Shown piece after piece: positions 11,640-24,500 of a DNA stretch of 64,000 bases. The DNA is taken from positions 92,606 through 156,605 of the forward strand of contig VXAZ01003463.1 in NCBI GenBank assembly GCA_013399875.1, in the 5' to 3' direction. The position numbers were made by a program, and so were the translations under genes. Position 1 is the first letter of the stretch. Every line of letters begins with the position of its first letter. The stretch comes from Gymnorhina tibicen (lineage: Eukaryota; Chordata; Aves; Passeriformes; Artamidae). The notes beneath the pieces are model-generated. The model was not told where the DNA came from and ran no database searches. It saw only the letters and a list, made by a program, of their open reading frames with translations.

Positions 11640-12210
11640 CAGCTGGAGCTGACTGAGCAGTGCCCTGGGGCCAGGAGGGCCATCCCTGTCCTGGGGGCAT
11701 CAGGGACAGGGAGGGATGGTCCCGCTCGGCTCCGGCTGGGGAGCTTTGGGCACCGCAATCAAAGACAGACCCAAAGCTGTGAGGGAGTGCCCAAAGGAGG
11801 GACACGGGGGTGGGGAAGGGTCTGCAGGGGCCCGTGAGGAGCAGCTGAGGGCACTGGGGTTGCTCAGCTGGAGCAGCCCGAGGGCAGAGCTCCCCGGGGG
11901 CTGCAGCCCCTCCCGAGGGGCAGCTCCAATCTCTGCCCTGGGACAGGGACAGCACCCAGGGAACGGCTGGGGCTGGGCCAGGGCAGGTCAGGCTGGGATC
12001 AGGGAAAGGTTCTTCCCCCAGAGGGTGCTGGGCACTGCCCAGGCTCCCCAGGGAATGGGCACGGCCCCGAGGCTGCCAGAGCTCCAGGAGCGTTTGGGCA
12101 GCGCTGCCAGGGATGCCCAGGGTGGGGTTGTTGGGGGGTCTGGGCAGGGCCAGGGGCTGGGCTGGATGATCCCGGTGGGTCCCTTCCAGCTCGGGAATCC
12201 CTGTGCTCAG
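11640..12210 (+). mobile_element. CR1 LINE 3' region, about 570 bp
   Basis: The longest forward CR1 piece here. It includes the GTTTTGGGCGCC-like block (GGAGCTTTGGGCACCGCAAT), the GAGGAGCAGCTGAGGGCACT block and the end CTGGATGATCCCGGTGGGTC. It is a different subfamily from the copy at 10435; its end matches the copy at 18325-18597. Confidence 0.88.
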
Positions 12211-12382
12211 CTCTGTACCACACACGAGGCACCGATCTCTCCACGCACCCAGGGCACAGCCATCCATCCTTTTGAACGCTTTTTTTTTCCCCTCAGGCCT
12301 TGGCTCCGAGGGGTGGCTGACTGGAAAAGCCACCGGGGACTGGTGGCGCTGCCCTGGGTGCTCTCGGTGAGCCCTGCGCGGG

Positions 12383-12391
12383 CTATAAAAG
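12383..12391 (+). promoter_or_regulatory. TATA-box-like motif in CpG-rich patch
   Basis: CTATAAAAG follows GCGCGGG in a locally CpG-rich patch about 100 bp before a GATA/ETS cluster. The spacing would allow transcription start near 12415 on the plus strand. No downstream exon was recognised, so promoter function is only a possibility. Confidence 0.3.
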
Positions 12392-12467
12392 AGCTGCTGT
12401 GCTCAAACAGAGCCACCACGCACTCAGTGACGGGTGACACACGTGGGGCTCCAGTGCAGGCCGGGTT

Positions 12468-12560
12468 TATCTGTGTTGCAGCTCCTTATCAGTAGGAAGT
12501 GGCTGATAAGGGCATCCCCGGGCGTGTGCAGCCCGTGAGGGATCTGTGACAGCCTTATCG
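12468..12560. promoter_or_regulatory. GATA/ETS motif cluster with inverted repeat
   Basis: CCTTATCAG (12484-12492) and CTGATAAGG (12503-12511) form a perfect 9-bp inverted pair around AGGAAGTG, an ETS-type core. Two further GATA cores lie at 12468-12473 (TTATCT) and 12555-12559 (TTATC). Paired GATA sites with an ETS site are typical of haematopoietic enhancers. The function is inferred from motifs alone. Confidence 0.4.
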
Positions 12561-12729
12561 CCGTGCGGGGAGCAGCGCTGACACAGCCGCGCCCCGCGGT
12601 GTCACTCAGGTCGGGGCGTGCTGGTAAAGCTGCTCCAGCCCGAGCCCTTCCCTGCACAGAGCTCCGGGGCTTGTCTGGGAGAGCTGGGTCTGCAGAAAAC
12701 CGTGGAATCCTCCTAAAATCACAGAACGG

Positions 12730-12850
12730 CACAGCCCTGGGAGTGTTCGAGGCCAGGTCTGAGCAGCCTGGCGTACGGGAAGGTGTCCCTGCACGTGGCA
12801 GGGGGTGGGATGATGGTGAGATGGTTTTTGGGGTCCCTTCCAACCCCCCC
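12730..12850 (+). mobile_element. CR1 LINE 3' remnant, diverged
   Basis: A short forward CR1 tail: GTTCGAGGCCAGGTCTGAGC, GGAAGGTGTCCCTGCACGTG, then GGGTCCCTTCCAACC. It is internally shortened relative to the other copies. Confidence 0.75.
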
Positions 12851-12997
12851 GAAAAGTGTTAAGTACAAAAGGAGGGTGTCTTTTTGTTAGGTACAGCTGC
12901 TGGGATGGACTCCAAGCATGGAAAAGCTTTTGGCCTGGCCCATGGAAAAGGGTCAGCCACATGCCCAGGCCTTCAGGAGATGGCCCTGATGGGGGCC

Positions 12998-13524
12998 TGT
13001 TGGCGGGTTCAAACAGGACGGGGAGCCAGGACAGACGCTCCAGGAGCCTTTTTATTATTTTATCAGTCTCACATACAGAGTTGAGACACAGGAGATGTTA
13101 CAAGCTCGTGCTGTCGAAGGCATTCCGGAGATTTCCGGAATACAGAGCATTCTTAAAAGCTTTTCAGCCAATAGTGTACTTTTAAAAGTTACAGACAACT
13201 GTCTTTAACCAATCCTCGTTAGCGCACGTACACCTGTTATACACAATACTTGCTTGTTTGTACCTTATATAACAATGCACAGTATTCCATTATTAAGCTT
13301 AACTTTATCTATCTTGTTAAACATATTTTTGCAACTCTAAAAGCTACCTCAGCCAAACCTAGAAACTCTAACCATTGTTTTAATGTCCTTGCTTAATGTA
13401 TAATTGTATCTTCTTGAAGTTTTTTGCAGGCAAAGCTAATCCTAAACTCTTCCGCCTTTTTTCTGAAACCTGCTTTTATTTCTCATCCCTAAAAATCTTT
13501 TTACCTTTTCTTGTGTTTCCCACA
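12998..13524 (-). mobile_element. Solo LTR, family B, with 6-bp target duplication
   Basis: A 527-bp AT-rich block in GC-rich surroundings. In the sense (minus) orientation it starts TGTGGGAAACACAAG and ends CCCGCCAACA. The duplication GGGGCC is exact on both sides (12992-12997 and 13525-13530). A TATA-like TTATATAA lies at 13265-13272, and AATAAA (minus strand) at 13056-13051 is about 60 bp from the 3' end, fitting U3-R-U5 order. No internal retroviral sequence adjoins it. The 6-bp duplication fits an ERVK-like element. Confidence 0.9.
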
Positions 13525-14076
13525 GGGGCCCTAGTCCCGCTTGGGCTGATCACCCTCCCATTTCCACCGCCCTGAGCTCTTAGCACTAACAGGAGACAGG
13601 GCTGCAACCTCATTCCCCCGCTGCTGGTGACAATCCCGGGGAGCTGTGGGGACCGTGGGCAGCCCTGCTCCATCCCAGGCAGGGCTGGATGAGTCCCAGG
13701 GCCCCGTCACCACGCACGGGTCCCTGCCCCGACAGGACTCACCACATGCGAGTCACCCAAGTGACAAAAACACGTCACCTCCTTCTCCCAGCTGTGGGCA
13801 AAGCCAGGGCACAGGGAGCCAGACGTGGTTTGTGCTCACAGAGGAAGCTGGTGATGAAAGCAGGAGCTCAGGCCTGGCCCACAGTGAGCTGCAGGATTTT
13901 CGAGCACCTGGGCTTTTCAACAGCAGCTTTCCAGTGGTTTCTGGGTGTTTTAAGTGAGCTCTGCTCGATAAGGCAGCACTTGGGGATGGGGAAAAGCTCA
14001 AAATAGGAAGGGCACACATGAAGTTTCTCGAAACTTGCAGTGGATGCAGAACAATAAAGGTAAACAGGTGAACAAG

Positions 14077-14212
14077 TTTTCTTGGGTGGAGTTATCAGGT
14101 TAAAAACTCTACTCAAATGGATGAATAAATTTTCTTGGGTGGAGTTATCAGGTTAAAAACTCTACTCAAATGGATGAATAAATTTTCTTGGGTGGAGTTA
14201 TCAGGTTAAAAA
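14077..14212. repeat. 53-bp tandem repeat, 2.6 copies
   Basis: Units start at 14077, 14130 and 14183 with TTTTCTTGGGTGGAGTTATC and contain CTCTACTCAAATGGATGAAT. The first two are essentially identical, so the expansion is recent. Confidence 0.92.
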
Positions 14213-16159
14213 TCAGGGTTAAGAACCCTACCCAAGTTCATGCTGGATGAATGATCCTGCACCTCAGCATGTCAGACAAGTCACATTCACACCTGGATCT
14301 AATTATACCAACAGGAGAGTTCTTTGTGAAGGTGATTGGCATAATTGATCTGCTGGTGGATAGAGCTGCCAAGGTCAGAGCACCCAGGTGTGATTTATAT
14401 CCGGGATCACCAGTTGTTGGTGTATGCACCTTTCAGGTGTCTCCTGTGCAGACATCCACACACCTCTGGCTCCTGTCAAAGCAGGTGGGGGAGTGGAGAG
14501 TCTGAGCCAGCACTCACAGCCAAATAAAAAAGCCTATCAAAGCTCTTGGGGTGGTTCCAAATCTCAGCAAAATTAGGAATATCTTGTGGGTGATGAGGTG
14601 AACTGGCAGGATCGTCCTGATCAGCTCTTCCTGCTGGCAAAGCTGCCTGGCCGTGTGGAAAACAGGGAGGAGACACAAGTTTTCTGGGGCCTCTGTGGGT
14701 TTGAGGGGATGGATTTGGTGCAGGTCCCTCCCTGGACTACGAGAGACACTTGGAGGAAGTCAAGATTTGAGGCAGGTTTGATCTGTTTGGGGCAGGCTGG
14801 TGGGATGTGATGGGATATCAGTGCCAGAGGTGGATGCCAAGGACCAGGGATGGAGCTGGAATACACACAGGGAAATAGGAATTTGCCCCTATGGGGGGAT
14901 GAATTCCCCTCCCTGCCCAGGGCTGGGGCAGGAGCATCCTCCAGACATCCCTGTGCAGGCAGGGGAGGGTGGAGGGCCGGTGGGGAGGGGTCTGCAGAGC
15001 CCCTCAGGGGACGTGATCCCCCAGAGATGCTGCTTTGGGGACAGGGTGTCTCTGCTGGGCTCAGCACTGAATTCAGACAATTCCTTTAAGAGCTTAAAAG
15101 CTGAGTGAGAGGAAAATTCTGGGCTGCAGGACTGCAGAGCTGGCTCAGGGGCAGCATAAATTAATTGTGGCTTTGTGCAGAATCTTGCCAAGAGGTTACC
15201 CTGGGGCACCTGTGGGAGCACAGCCCTTTGGATGCATCCCCAAAAACCCTTCCCAGCCTTTTTGAAACCTTTCCAAGCAGGAGGGTCAGGCACGGCACAG
15301 CAGTGACAGGAGGGAAAACATGAACCCAGCGAGAAAGTTTGGGCCTGACGGTTTTGAAGGGATAATTAATTTAATGAAGCCAGCGGGGCTGGTTGATTGG
15401 AAACCGCTGCCTGCCTTCCTGGAAAAGAAGGGGCCTGCTGGAAGTTGAACAGTGGGAAGGGGAAGGGAGGTGTCAGGGCCAGCAGAGCTCTTGGGATCCC
15501 AGTGCAAGGACAGCACTGGGGCTCCCAAGGAGAGGGACCTCGGTGACAGGAGGCTCCTTTGTCCCTGTCAAGCAGGAGAAGCTCTGGGGCTCGCGGTGGT
15601 GTGAGAGCAACATCCACCAAAAGCCCAGATGTGCTCGACAGCTGGGAGCCCACTCAGAGATTGTGGCAGGGGAATCTCCCCACAGTGTCCTGGTGGGTCC
15701 CAGGCGAGGTCCATGAAGTGGTTTGGGGTCAGCGCCAAGGACGGGGTGGGATGGCTGACAAGAGGCTCATTTCTGCTCTTCCACCCCATTCCCCATCCCC
15801 CAAGCCCTTCCTTTTCCGTGCCAGAGGGACTCACACTTCACAGAGATGCTGAAGAGACAAATTTATAGAGTTGCTGCAGGACCTGTGGATATTTCTGTGA
15901 CCAGGCGGGTTTTTGGGAAAGGATGAATGCTAAGAGCTGTTAAGGACAGCCAGGAAAACAAAACATCTTTACAAAAACCCCCCACATGAGCCAACACAGA
16001 CCGGTTTGATTGTCCTGCAGAGTTTTGGGCTCAACCCCCCACGTCCCCTCTGACGGCTGTGCCCTTTGGCAGGAGGTGATGAAGGTGCAGACCCAGGGGA
16101 GCCTCGCAGTGCCTGGCAGAGAGAACGAAACCAGCAGGAGGGACAGAGTGAGTAACGGT

Positions 16160-16500
16160 GCCAGCGGTGCTGCCTGAGTCAGCAGTCAGTCATTTCAGCC
16201 CCGGGCTGTGAAAAGCCCTTTCTCATGTGGTTGGCGTGAAGGTCACGGCGGCGCGGGGTGCTGGGAAGCGCTCCCGACCTCAGCCCAACCATCGGGCCGT
16301 GTTTGTTCAATTTCCCTTCCGCCCAATATTTTGTTTCCTGATCGAGCTTTGTCCCCTGTACCTGCTCTCTGTGAACTCGTAACCCAGAGAGGCGAGCCAG
16401 GGCCGCGGGACTTTCTCCGGGACCGCAGAGCGGCGGATGACGCTCGAAGCCATTGTTACTCGCTTCTGGTGCAGCCCCAAAGCTGTTTGGAAATGTGCAC
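16160..16500. promoter_or_regulatory. CpG-rich patch with AP-1/MAF-type site
   Basis: A locally CpG-rich segment carries TGAGTCAGCA (16175-16184), an AP-1/MAF half-site, and a CCATTGTT SOX-type motif further right. No exon or start was recognised. The regulatory reading rests on motifs and composition only. Confidence 0.2.
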
Positions 16501-18324
16501 CTGACTGAATGGAAAGATGGGGTGGATGGTTTTTTGTTGTTTTTTTTCTGGTTGCTTAATATTTCCATGCATTTTCTGCGATGATTTAAGAGGTGGCTGC
16601 TGAAGTCATTTGCGGTAACTGAGTAAGAGGAGTCAGGGTCAGAAACTCAAGGTCCCAGCGCTGTTGTTTTGGATGCAGCAATGAAGTGCCCTTGAGCTCT
16701 ATTTTGTTTTTCCTCCCCCGCTCAGAACTGTTTAGAAAAACGGGCGAAAGTTGGAGAAACTTCAGGATCTGCATGTCAATCCAACCTTATCCACTCTTTT
16801 CTCCCCCAGTGATCTGCACATCCTGTCCCGAGGGAATGCTCAGCTCCACATTCTCCCTGTCACAGACATCGTTGAGATATTGGAGAATGATTTTTACTCA
16901 TCTGAGGTATGAAATATAATTACTGTTGCTAGACATTGAAAGGGTTTTAAATTATCAATTCTGGTGAAATCTCTGCAGCGGGAGCTGAGCCTTATCTCCC
17001 TCCAGCCTGTGACAGCACAGCCCATGGAGCCTGGTTCCCGTTTAGCGGAAGGAATTCGCCTGTCCCCTCACTGCCTCAGTTCTCACCCTCCCATCACACA
17101 GGGCAGAACAACAACCTCTCGCTGAAATGCTCATTAGAGAGTGAAATTCCTGTTTAGGCATGTCCCTCTTGCTTGATCCAAACTTAGAGCAGCAAGTCCA
17201 CACCCAGAGCAGACACCGGGGGAAGCTCAGGCTCCTGGTGCTGCTCTGGTTTCTGAGCTTGGCTGTGGCTTTGGGACCAGAATAACCATTAAACCTCTTG
17301 GCTGAAGCTCTGAGCTCCCACGGCAGAATTTTGGTGGTTACACCTTATTTTAAAAGCAGAAGGAAGGCAGGTGCCTGCTCCAAGCCAGGAGAGATTTAGC
17401 CTGTGGTTATTAACAGCAGCAGGTCCCACTGCGTTAGAAACTGCCCACAGCTGACTCCTTTTGCTCCTGTCAGACATTTCCATGGCCCTGGGAAAGGCTC
17501 AGCATGGAAGCTGCAGGAATGCAGCCACATCCATCGGCGACTGCCTGAGCCACCCCCTCCGCTGGCCCTGGGCAGGTCCACGCTGATCTGGAGCAGGTGG
17601 AAAAGGGAGACCCAAACCTTCTCCACTCGGCTGAACCCATCCCTCGCCCGGCAGGAGGTGGAGGGTTTGTGTTAAAGCAGGCTGGAGTGGTGCTGTGCAG
17701 GGACAGGTTTCTGTTTTGCGTCCCTGTGAGCGTGGCAGTGGCTCTGGAGGGAGCTGTGGGTGTCAGACGATGCTGGAGTGGGACTTTTCCATGGCAGCAG
17801 ATTCTCCTGCGTGTGGCAAGAGCACGGGGGCTAGGAAAGGTCTGTTTGGAAGTGCCTCTGCCGGGTTTTGTGTCTAAATGCAGCCCTCTGGCCTCCCTGA
17901 GATGCACAGACACATCCCTGAAGGATGGGAGGCAGCGTGGGGGGAGGTGGGAAGTTCCCAGGGTGCTCCAAAGGAAGAGCCACATCCTGGCTCGGGGCCA
18001 CGCACAAACAGTTCCTCAAAGGCACTTGGGACTTGCTGGTTTCTAAACCCCCGAGCTGGGCCCTGTTCCCTTCTCCCCTCGCGCCGCCAGTGACGCAGCC
18101 GCCTCTCAGCACAGCACGGCCTCTCTCAGGAGGCACCTCGGGTCACCCTGTGGCTTCTGCCGCGTCCTCAGCGGCCGTGTGGGACAGCCAGCCCTGCCCG
18201 GAGCTGCTCGGGTGCTGTTCCCAGCAGAGCTCAGGACTGCCAGGGTCGATGTCGCCGTCTGTGGAGCTACAGCTTCCTCGTGAGGGGAAGAGGAGGGGCA
18301 GATGCCGATCTGTGACACTGGCAA

Positions 18325-18597
18325 GTGACAGGACGTGAGGGAATGGCCTGGAGCTGGGCCAGGGCAGGCTCAGGCTGGAGAGCAGGGAAAGGTTCTTCCC
18401 CCAGAGGGTGCTGGGCACTGCCCAGGCTCCCCAGGGAATGGGCACGGCCCCGAGGCTGCCAGAGCTCCCGGAGCGTTTGGGCAGCGCTGCCAGGGATGCC
18501 CAGGGTGGGGTTGTTGGGGTGTCTGGGCAGGGACAGGGGCTTGGATTGATGATCCCGGTGGATCCCTTCCAGCCCAGGATGTTCTGTGATTCTGTGA
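18325..18597 (+). mobile_element. CR1 LINE 3' end
   Basis: A forward CR1 3' end closely matching the end of the 11640-12210 copy (CAGAGGGTGCTGGGCACTGC and CAGCGCTGCCAGGGATGCCC are shared). It ends in the classical TTCTGTGATTCTGTGA octamer repeat. Confidence 0.93.
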
Positions 18598-21500
18598 CCT
18601 GCTACAGTGAAATGTCCCCATGCTGTGGGGACCCCACCCCTCCCCTGAGCTCAGCTGGGGGGTGATGCTGGGATGGGCATTCAGGTGCAGAAAAATACCC
18701 CTGGGTGGGAACTCACTGCATTGGGGCGGGGAAACAACTGGAAAAAGTGTCCAGCCAGGAGCCCGGTGTCTTGGTTGTATCCCATATTCCTGTCTCCTGC
18801 ACCTCACTGGGATGGTCAGGAATGCCACGAACAGCACCTGCAGCTATAACCCTGCTGGGGTGGAAGCACAGGCAGTTTGTCCATCAGGTTGATCAATGCT
18901 CCTTCTCACCCCTGGTGAAATAACAAATTGTCTTTCCCGCTCTTCACGGGACTTCCAGGAGAAATGCACCATCTCCAGGCAAACAAACCCAAAATTAGAT
19001 GCCAGTTTTGTACAAGATGGGGAAGGGCAAGGCTGTAGGAGCCTCAAACCTTCTTAAGCTGCATCCAGCCTAAACACACTAAGCCTGGACTTACAGGAAC
19101 GGGATTGAGCTGGCTCTTGCCCCAGCTCCCTCCAGCTAAAAGCTGCCTTGCAGACACCTCGGTGTTGGCGCTGAGCAGGAGAAGGTGAGGTGGATTTTGG
19201 GGAGCTGCTGGCGGTGAGGAGCCCAGGGGAGCAGTGCTGGGCTGGCTCACCCACCGCTGGTTTCCGTTTCCCTGCTCTGGCTGTGACTGGAAGTTGCACT
19301 GCTGAAAAACAACATGGTAAAGGCCCATCCTCACCCCATCGACTCCGCCGAGACGAGTGTGGTTGCAGCAGAAATGAGCCTGGCACAAGGGTTTTATTTT
19401 ATTTTTAGCCTGACTGGAAGGAGAAAGAATAGAAATTTTGTCATTGAGCAATTTCCGGCCTGGTTTTGCAAACTCCAGAAGATTCTGGTGCTCAGGTAAA
19501 CACGCAGAGCGCTCAGGGCTTTGCGCCTCTTCATCACTTCCCATCGCCTCTGCCGACCTTTAGCCACAGCAAACAGGGGTGGAAGGCGGAGGATTTGGGA
19601 TGGAGGTGGCTGGAGTGAAAAAGCCCCATTTCCTGCAGTCCCTCCATCCCTTGGCTGCATCATCCCTGACGGAGATGCAGGGACAGCCCGGGCTCGGGAA
19701 GGCGCTGGGCTCTCAGGGAGCGGTTTCCCACTCAGGTGTGAAACGCCAGCTGGGAAAACCTGGTGTGAGCACAGCAAACTGGAGCCCTCAGGGCGAGCAC
19801 GAGGCTGTGGCTTGACAGTAAAGCTGACACACCGAGAAATCATCTCCCAGTTACGTCAGAGCCAGGAAGCTCTCTCAGCGAGAGAAATGTCCTTTCCATT
19901 ACAAGATGTGCCCGCTGTTCACTTGACTCTGAACTCTCCTCATCCAAGTGGCCGTGCAAACATCCCTGAGGGAAGGTTTAGTTTGGCAGCGGGGCTGTCC
20001 CGAGCCTGTGGGTGGTGAAATGTCGCTGGGAGGTTGTTTGGGGACAGCAGCGAGGCTGCTGCGGGGCTTTGCAGTCTGGGAGGGGGGGTGTCTGCTGCCT
20101 CCGTGAACATCCCACTGCTGCTTTTGCTGTGCTGGAACCACGGAGCAGGAGGCAAGGGAAAAAAACCCATCCTGATAAATCTCAAAATTCAATTAGCTCT
20201 GTCTCGCTGTTTCTGCTTGCTGGGTGCTCATCTCTTTAGAACAGAAGCAAAATACATCTTCCAGTTTTGTTCTGAAGGGAAGAGAACCCCTCAAACAGCA
20301 CTGGAGAGCTCCCACTTGGCTGTGGCCAAGCTGCACAACAGGAGGGTGGGGGAAATCTGCTAAAAATGCACTTTTCCACACAGAATAACACCAAGTGGAT
20401 TTTTTTTGGGGGGGCACACCAGTCTCCTCTCCATGCCTAGAAACAGCATGGAATAGTCTTGGACTGCACAAACTCTACCTGCCCTGTCCCAGAGGGAAAC
20501 ACCCGTTTCCTGTGGTGGGATCCATGGATTCTGGGAGCTCCCGAGGGCTGGAAATGCCTTACAAATATTAGCACAAGGAACTGTTTCAGAGCAGCTTTCT
20601 TACGTGCTCCAGTCATTTCTTCAGGGAGAAAAAGCACTGACTCCACAGCCACCCACGCCACACAAAGCACAAGCCCTGGGCAGGTTTGCAGGTGAGTTTT
20701 TAACCCCACAGGGAAGGTTAAACCTGATTTCAGCACTTTGCCCACCTGCCCTGGCAGGCAGCAAGTGCAGAACTCTCCCACCAGTGGAAGGGCTCCGCTG
20801 TTTGGGTTTCACACTGGTTTTGCACAGGTGCCTTTCTTCCAAAGGCGTTTCCAGCCTCAGTGAGTGACAGGGAGAGGTTTAACTTCCACAAACCCACCTG
20901 TGAAATGGGGACAGGGATGCCACTGCGGTGTCCTCCCGCTGTCCCCTGGTGCTGGGCAGGCACGGGGAGCCCCTCAGGATGGGGTCTCTGTTCTGCCATC
21001 ACCCCTTTGCCATCTCGCCTCCCTTCCTGGAGCTGTTTCCCCAGCGGTTTCTCCACTTCTCCCTCCAGGCTGCTGCTCGAACAGAGCTGTTTTCCCCTGG
21101 GCTGTCCCAGCAGCTCCTCGCTCCACCAGGATGAAGGAAGCAGGAAATCCAGCGAGGCTCAGCCGGCTCGGGAGCTCCTCGCAGAGAGTTTGTGCTCTGT
21201 GGTGAGGAGGGGGCAGATGTGGAGCACAAACTCCCAAAGCCGCTGCAGGGAACGGGGACCAGCTCTGCTTTCTCTTCTCACCCACAAAAACGAGTGTGAG
21301 AGGCAATTATTTCACTTTTACGTGTCTGGCTTTGTCAGCCTGAACAAAACCCAGGTGTGAAGCAGATTTTCCCAGGGTGAGACTCAAACTTGAGTCAGCG
21401 TTTCAGGTGTTCTGGGTCCACAGGCTGGACTTTGCACCCCAAATTCTGGCTTCCTTTTACACTTTTACTGTTTAAAATGCACTGCAAACCACACTAGTTT

Positions 21501-24500
21501 AATTGTTTAGGCAGAGAGGGTTTTTTCCCCACCAGGGAACAGGACAGCTCAGCAAATAATGGATTAATTTTTTTTAACAAGAGCGTTTTTGAGGTGGGTG
21601 TGTGAGAGATGTGTGCCCACATCTCTGGGGAGATATTGCTAGGACTGGCAAGATTAAATATTCCATTTCTAGTAAGATACGGAAGTTTTAATCATCAAGA
21701 ACAAGGATTTACTCCCACAGTGTCACATACCAATTAGCTGAGGTTATTCTCCTTTATGACATTTCCTATTTAATTTATATTATAAATAAATACGAAATCA
21801 AAAGCTAAATTGCCCCAAGGTCATTCAGGGAAACGCTTTGCCGTGAATGGCTGGCAAGGAGTGCTGGGGGTTTCCTTCCCTTGGCACATCCCTGCACGGG
21901 AACATGCCTGGAATGTCAGCAGAGAGCGAGAATTCAGGAATATTTCACCTGAACCGCTCCCTCGTGTCTGCACACATCTCCTCAGCAGCCTGCAGTGTGC
22001 ATGGGATGGGTCCCTGCATTTCCTGGCATTTGAGGAATGAAAGGAAACATTTCCAGGACCGTGTGCGAGTCTCCCCTTTCATTCCCAGGAATCCCCTGCA
22101 CTTTTTCCTGGCGGAAATCCAAGCTGGCTCGCGGCCCAGCTGTTCCCAGATGTGCTGGGGATGAAGATCAGCCTTTGATCGGAGCTCGCCCTCTCCCAGG
22201 ACGCCGAGCAGACGCAGAGGCTGGAGGGCTCCTGTGGCTGCGGGAGGGGTTGGGAACAGCCCGGAAGGACCACGGAGGGAATTTTGGGACAGGCACAGGC
22301 TGAGCTGAATCACCTCAGCTCCCGTGAGCCCGGAGCAAGCACCAGGGCCAAGGATCTGGGGAGTAAGAGCCCCGTTCATTAATTTGTGTCCAGATTAATT
22401 GGTTTAGAGAGAGCATGGAACTGCAGAGCTTTGGGAAGGAAAATCCCCTCGATGTCCCTGGGGATGACCCCGTTGTTGTCCTGCCCATCCAAATGGGTTT
22501 CTCTCAGGAGCTGGTGCTGCCTTCCCACGATGCCCCCGCTTGGCACATCCCTCCCGAACGTGAATTTGTTTTAATTAGTCAAGCTCATTAAGCAGCCCCC
22601 ACGGTCACCCTTAGAGGTGTAAATGTCTGAGTTTATGAACTCTGAGTGGTTCCAGACATCAGCAATTTTTCAGCAGAGTCAGCTCCTGGTTTTATGCCTC
22701 GCTTGGGTTTCACTGATTTAGTCGAGGTTTAACTAAATTTACCTAAATTAAGCAACGTAAGACTGATCAAAATCAGCAAGTGAGCATCACAGCGGGTGTT
22801 GTGAGCACTTTCCAGCTGACAGCCAGGGCCCTTTTTCCAGAGGCTCTGCTCCCATCCTGCTCCCTCCCTCCGTGGGTAAAACGGGAAAGGCCTCAGCACA
22901 TGGCTCCTTCCTTCTGCCTTCATCGAGTCTGGAAAATTGTGCTGCTCTTTGCTGCTGCAGCCTTTTCTTTTACTCTGGGAAGGCAAAAAATGGTGGAGAA
23001 TCATGGAAACTGCGACATCCTGGCAAGGAGACTGTAAAGTTTTTTGCGTTAGCAGTTATCTCACCCTTACATTCTATTCAGACCGTAGTGATGGCCCCTG
23101 GCTGATGGCAAAGGTGCTAATTACAACTGGACAAGATATTTTTATCAACAGCTTATCCACTGAAATTTCCAACTGAGGACAACCAAAACAATCTGTCAAA
23201 TTCTTCATTGTTTTTCTCTCTCTTTTTTTGGTTTTTTTTTTGAAGCCCAGAGTGCTGCATTTCAGCATTTTTCAGCATGGAATGTTTCAATGTTACATTT
23301 CAAAACGAGGCCCTGGTGTTAAATTTAGATACCTTTTGATTAAAAAAGGAAAAAAAAAAAAGTTTAATCTCTGTGAGAAGATTTAGTTTGACACCACGAC
23401 CTTCCCCTGCCAATTTTCTACCCTGTGTTTAGGAAGAAAAAAAAGTTTTTTAATGGGTTTGACCTTATTTTTGCAACGGATGGAAAATAGAAATTTATTT
23501 AGTGAGCGACAAATGCGGTTGTTTCCCAGTGCCGCCACCTAAAGCTGCAAAATAAAGGTGCAAATCCAGAGGTTCCTTGTGGGTTTTTATAATTCTGGCT
23601 AAGCCAGAGGGGCAGGGAAAGGAGGGGACCCTGGCACAGCCCTGGCAGGGATGGGAGTGACCCCACGCTCCTGCTGCCATCAGGGATGGAAGGGGCTGAT
23701 TTTGGAGCAGGTGGAGTGGATCCAGTCCGGAGAAGGAGGGGAAGGTGCAGGAGCCTGGATCCAGTGCCCAGCCTTGCAGGGCAGGGAGCAGAGCGAGGGC
23801 CGGGTGCCCCAGGTGGCTCTGCCAGGGAGGAAAATCGGGAAGGGCAAAGGGATCCTCCTCTAGTCCTTGGTGTGAGAACCCTCAGAGCCAGCCTGCAGGA
23901 GAATTCATCCTGCCCAGCCAGCCAGGGCTGGGCACAGCGCATCCCTGTCCTCGCCACCAGGACATTTTCCAGTGCCCAGCTCGCATCTCCTTGCCGGGAT
24001 TTAACCCTTTCATCCCCTGGCTCCCCCCCAGGGACATGGGATGAGCAAGGCCTGGGTGCCACGGGACAGGTTTGCGCTCGGGGTTCACTGGCGAAACCCC
24101 CGGGAACAGCAGCAGGAACCCCGCAGTGGGGAGGCAGAGCAGGGGAGTGGCACGGAGGAGCGATGGGCTGACGTGCCACAGGAGCGGGAGCTGGAGCACA
24201 GGGTTGGGCACGAACCAGGACCGCACAGCTTGGCTTGGTTTGCTCTTTCCCCCAGGGCAGGAACATCTCTGAGTCCGGTCCCTCCCTGCTGCTGGGCTGT
24301 GACCCGGCCCTGCAGCCTGTGGGGAAAAGCCCAACCCCTGCCCCTTACTGACCCAAAGAGGAGCTGATTTTCAAGCCTTGGCAGCTGCTTTTATTCCCTC
24401 AGTCCCTTTTCAGGTGCCTGAGGAGGGGCTGACCCCCAGAATCCTCATAAATTCTTCCCTTGGACGCTGTTTCCCCCTCCCTTCCTCCCCTTTCTCCTCG

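Larger units (their letters stand above)
13531..18324. other. Intergenic, no gene recognised
   Basis: Outside the 53-bp repeat and the CpG-rich patch this stretch shows no CR1, LTR or recognisable exon. Open frames of 130-170 codons around 14.6-18.3 kb have no known motifs. Confidence 0.55.
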
